From positions 1 through 63,992 of the forward strand of contig NZ_AULF01000030.1 of the NCBI RefSeq assembly GCF_000425145.1: a stretch of 63,992 bases of DNA. Direction: 5' to 3'. This document shows, in pieces, positions 62,291 to 63,992 of this stretch. The position numbers and the translations under genes were made by a program. This DNA comes from Pedobacter glucosidilyticus DSM 23534 (GTDB lineage Bacteria; Bacteroidota; Bacteroidia; Sphingobacteriales; Sphingobacteriaceae). The first letter of the stretch is position 1. The number at the start of each line of letters is the position of its first letter. The notes beneath the pieces were generated by a model. The model saw only the letters and a program-made list of their open reading frames with translations. It did no database searches and was not told the origin of the DNA.

Positions 62291-63283
62291 ATGTCTGTTA
62301 AAATAGGAAATATAGATTTAGGTGATTTTCCATTATTGCTTGCGCCGATGGAAGATGTGAGCGACCCGCCATTCCGCTTTGTTTGCAAACAAAACGGAGC
62401 AGATATGATGTATACGGAGTTTATTTCCTCAGAAGGTTTGATAAGAGATGCCGCCAAAAGCAGACAAAAATTAGATGTTTTTGAGTATGAGCGCCCTATA
62501 GGGATTCAAATTTTTGGTAGCGATATCGAGCACATGCGTGAAGCTACAGAAATAGCCACCAAAGCAAAACCCGATTTAATTGATATCAATTACGGTTGCC
62601 CTGTAAAAAATGTAGCATGCCGTGGGGCTGGTGCAAGCTTATTACAAGATATAGATAAAATGGTAGCCATGACGGCTGCTGTTGTTAAGGCTACGCATTT
62701 ACCTGTTACAGTTAAAACTCGTTTAGGTTGGGATGACAACACCAAAAACGTTTATGAGGTAGCAGAGCGCTTACAAGATGTGGGTATTAAAGCTTTAACC
62801 ATACATGGTCGTACGCGTTCCCAAATGTATAAAGGCGTTGCCGATTGGACATTGATTAGAGAAATCAAAAGAAACCCAAGAATACAAATTCCTATTTTTG
62901 GTAATGGCGATGTAGATTCTCCTGAAAAAGCCGCTAATTGGCGTTTGGAGTACGAAGTAGACGGAATTATGATTGGTAGAGCTGCTATTGGTTACCCTTG
63001 GATTTTTAGAGAAGTAAAACATTTCTTTGAGACCGGTACTTTTTTAGATGGTCCAACCATTAATGAAAGGGTTGATGTTTGCACTACGCATTTGAAAAAA
63101 TCTATCGAGTGGAAGGGACCAAAAACAGGTATTTTTGAAATGCGAAGACATTACGCTAACTATTTTAAAGGCATACCAAATTTTAAAGAATATAGAATGA
63201 AACTGGTAAGCTTAGAACGCGTAGAAGACATAGAAGACGTACTACATGAAATTAGAAACAAATTTGATACAGTAGCGGTCTGA
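62291..63283 (+). CDS. dusB: tRNA-dihydrouridine synthase (DusB-type)
   Basis: The 330-residue FMN enzyme reduces uridine in tRNA D-loops. The LAPMEDVSDPPFR start, the catalytic Cys in INYGCPVKNVACRG, the VKTRLGWD FMN phosphate site, TIHGRTRSQMYKG and FGNGDVDSP/MIGRAAIGYPW are all in place, with the helical C-terminal domain to Val330. It is divergent from the CPBP protease gene. apaG follows after 49 bases. Confidence 0.95.
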   Translation: MSVKIGNIDLGDFPLLLAPMEDVSDPPFRFVCKQNGADMMYTEFISSEGLIRDAAKSRQKLDVFEYERPIGIQIFGSDIEHMREATEIATKAKPDLIDINYGCPVKNVACRGAGASLLQDIDKMVAMTAAVVKATHLPVTVKTRLGWDDNTKNVYEVAERLQDVGIKALTIHGRTRSQMYKGVADWTLIREIKRNPRIQIPIFGNGDVDSPEKAANWRLEYEVDGIMIGRAAIGYPWIFREVKHFFETGTFLDGPTINERVDVCTTHLKKSIEWKGPKTGIFEMRRHYANYFKGIPNFKEYRMKLVSLERVEDIEDVLHEIRNKFDTVAV

Positions 63284-63332
63284 TTTTTGATTTTATATTT
63301 TTAATCTCTAAATTGTTAAAAAATTAAAAAAA

Positions 63333-63719
63333 ATGGTAGCGCAAATAACCGACGGAGTAAAAGTTTCTGTTGAAACCACCTACCAGCCAGAATACTCAAA
63401 TCCGGCTAATGAGCATTTTATGTTCGCTTATAAAATTAGGATAGAAAATCTAAGTCATTACAGCGTACAGCTTATGAGCAGACATTGGAATATTTTTGAT
63501 TCTAATGGCACAAAAAGAGAGGTAGAAGGAGAAGGTGTTGTGGGGCAACAGCCCATTATAGAGCCAGGAGGCATGCATGAATATGTATCAGGATGTAACT
63601 TACAAACAGATATGGGAACTATGCATGGTAGTTATGAAATGCGAAGATTGGTAGATGATGAAGCTTTAACTGTTTTAATCCCAAAATTTGCATTGATTGC
63701 CCCTTTTAAACTGAATTAA
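63333..63719 (+). CDS. apaG: ApaG domain protein
   Basis: The 128-residue protein is a fibronectin-like fold: VKVSVETTYQPEYS start, YKIRIENLSHYSVQLMSRHWNI, then EGVVGQQPIIEPGGMHEY and SGCNLQTDMGTMHGSYEM. All are standard ApaG segments. Its role, linked to Co2+/Mg2+ homeostasis in enterobacteria, is not settled here. Confidence 0.96.
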   Translation: MVAQITDGVKVSVETTYQPEYSNPANEHFMFAYKIRIENLSHYSVQLMSRHWNIFDSNGTKREVEGEGVVGQQPIIEPGGMHEYVSGCNLQTDMGTMHGSYEMRRLVDDEALTVLIPKFALIAPFKLN

Positions 63720-63742
63720 TTTTAATCGTTAATAAATAGTCG

Positions 63743-63775
63743 AAGCCTCTTCATTTTTGGAGAGGCTTTGTTGTT
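63743..63775 (+). terminator. Terminator after apaG
   Basis: AAGCCTCT (63743-63750) pairs with AGAGGCTT (63761-63768), followed by TGTTGTTT. It lies 24 bases after the apaG stop. Confidence 0.75.
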
Positions 63776-63992
63776 TAGAGGGTTTTTGTAAAGTGTCGTG
63801 AATTGATTTTTGGTTAAAACCTTTGTTCTTGTAAAAGGGTTGTATTTTTAGGATTTTGCTTGTTTTAAAAATTTTGTGGATAGGATTTTCATGTCCTAAT
63901 GACCTCCTCCCACAAAACAGCAACGATCAAAATTAGAGAAGCAGGGCAATTATTTATAACTTGAAACAAATAATTGCGATGAAAAAATCAAA
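63776..63992 (+). other. Right-end spacer with inverted repeat and a possible gene start
   Basis: A perfect 10-bp inverted repeat, GCAATTATTT 63946-63955 and AAATAATTGC 63968-63977, ends one base before an ATG at 63979 that opens MKKS and leaves the window. Nothing can be said of the product. The hairpin may control its translation or mark the end of a mobile element. The rest of the stretch is AT-rich with no gene. Confidence 0.35.

Noticed and set aside
63729-63923. Open frame of 64 codons on the - strand near the right edge
   Set aside because: It overlaps the apaG terminator and gives a basic, low-complexity peptide with no start context.

Overview
The window is chromosomal DNA of a member of the Bacteroidota, most likely Sphingobacteriales (Pedobacter-like). 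Several things point there: a SusC/SusD pair with an STN domain and its own FecR, four ECF sigma factors, a type IX secretion sorting tail, many lipoproteins with Bacteroidota lipoboxes, AT-rich spacers, poor Shine-Dalgarno sequences, scattered TAnnTTTG -7 elements, and families such as DUF3127, DUF4153, DUF4175 and DUF4407. No rRNA, tRNA or CRISPR array was recognised.

Layout. 1-963: the start of an IS110-family recombinase gene cut by the window edge, its structured non-coding end, and a repeat-rich gene-free stretch. 964-16184: an accessory region, all on the - strand. In transcription order it holds an ECF sigma gene, a relic of a deleted fecR-susC junction, a T9SS-secreted protein, fecR, susC, susD, two glycerophosphodiester phosphodiesterases, a GlpT-like organophosphate antiporter, an OprO/P-like porin, a paralogous ECF sigma gene with a fainter relic, and a third ECF sigma gene. 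I read this as a regulated outer-membrane-to-cytoplasm pathway for glycerophosphodiesters.

16420-63992 is mainly core genome: an RlmL-like rRNA methylase; DUF3127 with an SSB-like tail; a lipoprotein/outer-membrane pair; a two-component system with DUF4153; rimM-trmD and rplS; msrA; a ComM/YifB ATPase; DUF4175 with an RsbW-like kinase and ybeY; pirin; an ABC-F ATPase; two parS sites just before mnmG; nadB and nadA, divergent; thiL; an M16 peptidase; hpt; a DUF433/DUF5615 toxin-antitoxin-like pair; aspS with a palindromic element inserted in frame; DUF4407; a rhodanese; a histidine kinase overlapping a DinB gene; an ECF sigma/anti-sigma pair; psd-cdsA with a CAAX-type protease; dusB; and apaG.

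The most notable points are the glycerophosphodiester SusCD locus with decayed regulatory copies on its flanks, the two parS sites at mnmG (suggesting closeness to the origin domain), the palindromic insertion in aspS, the DDDLPF tail on DUF3127, and the possible IS110 bridge-RNA region. All calls come from reading the sequence by eye; no database search was run.
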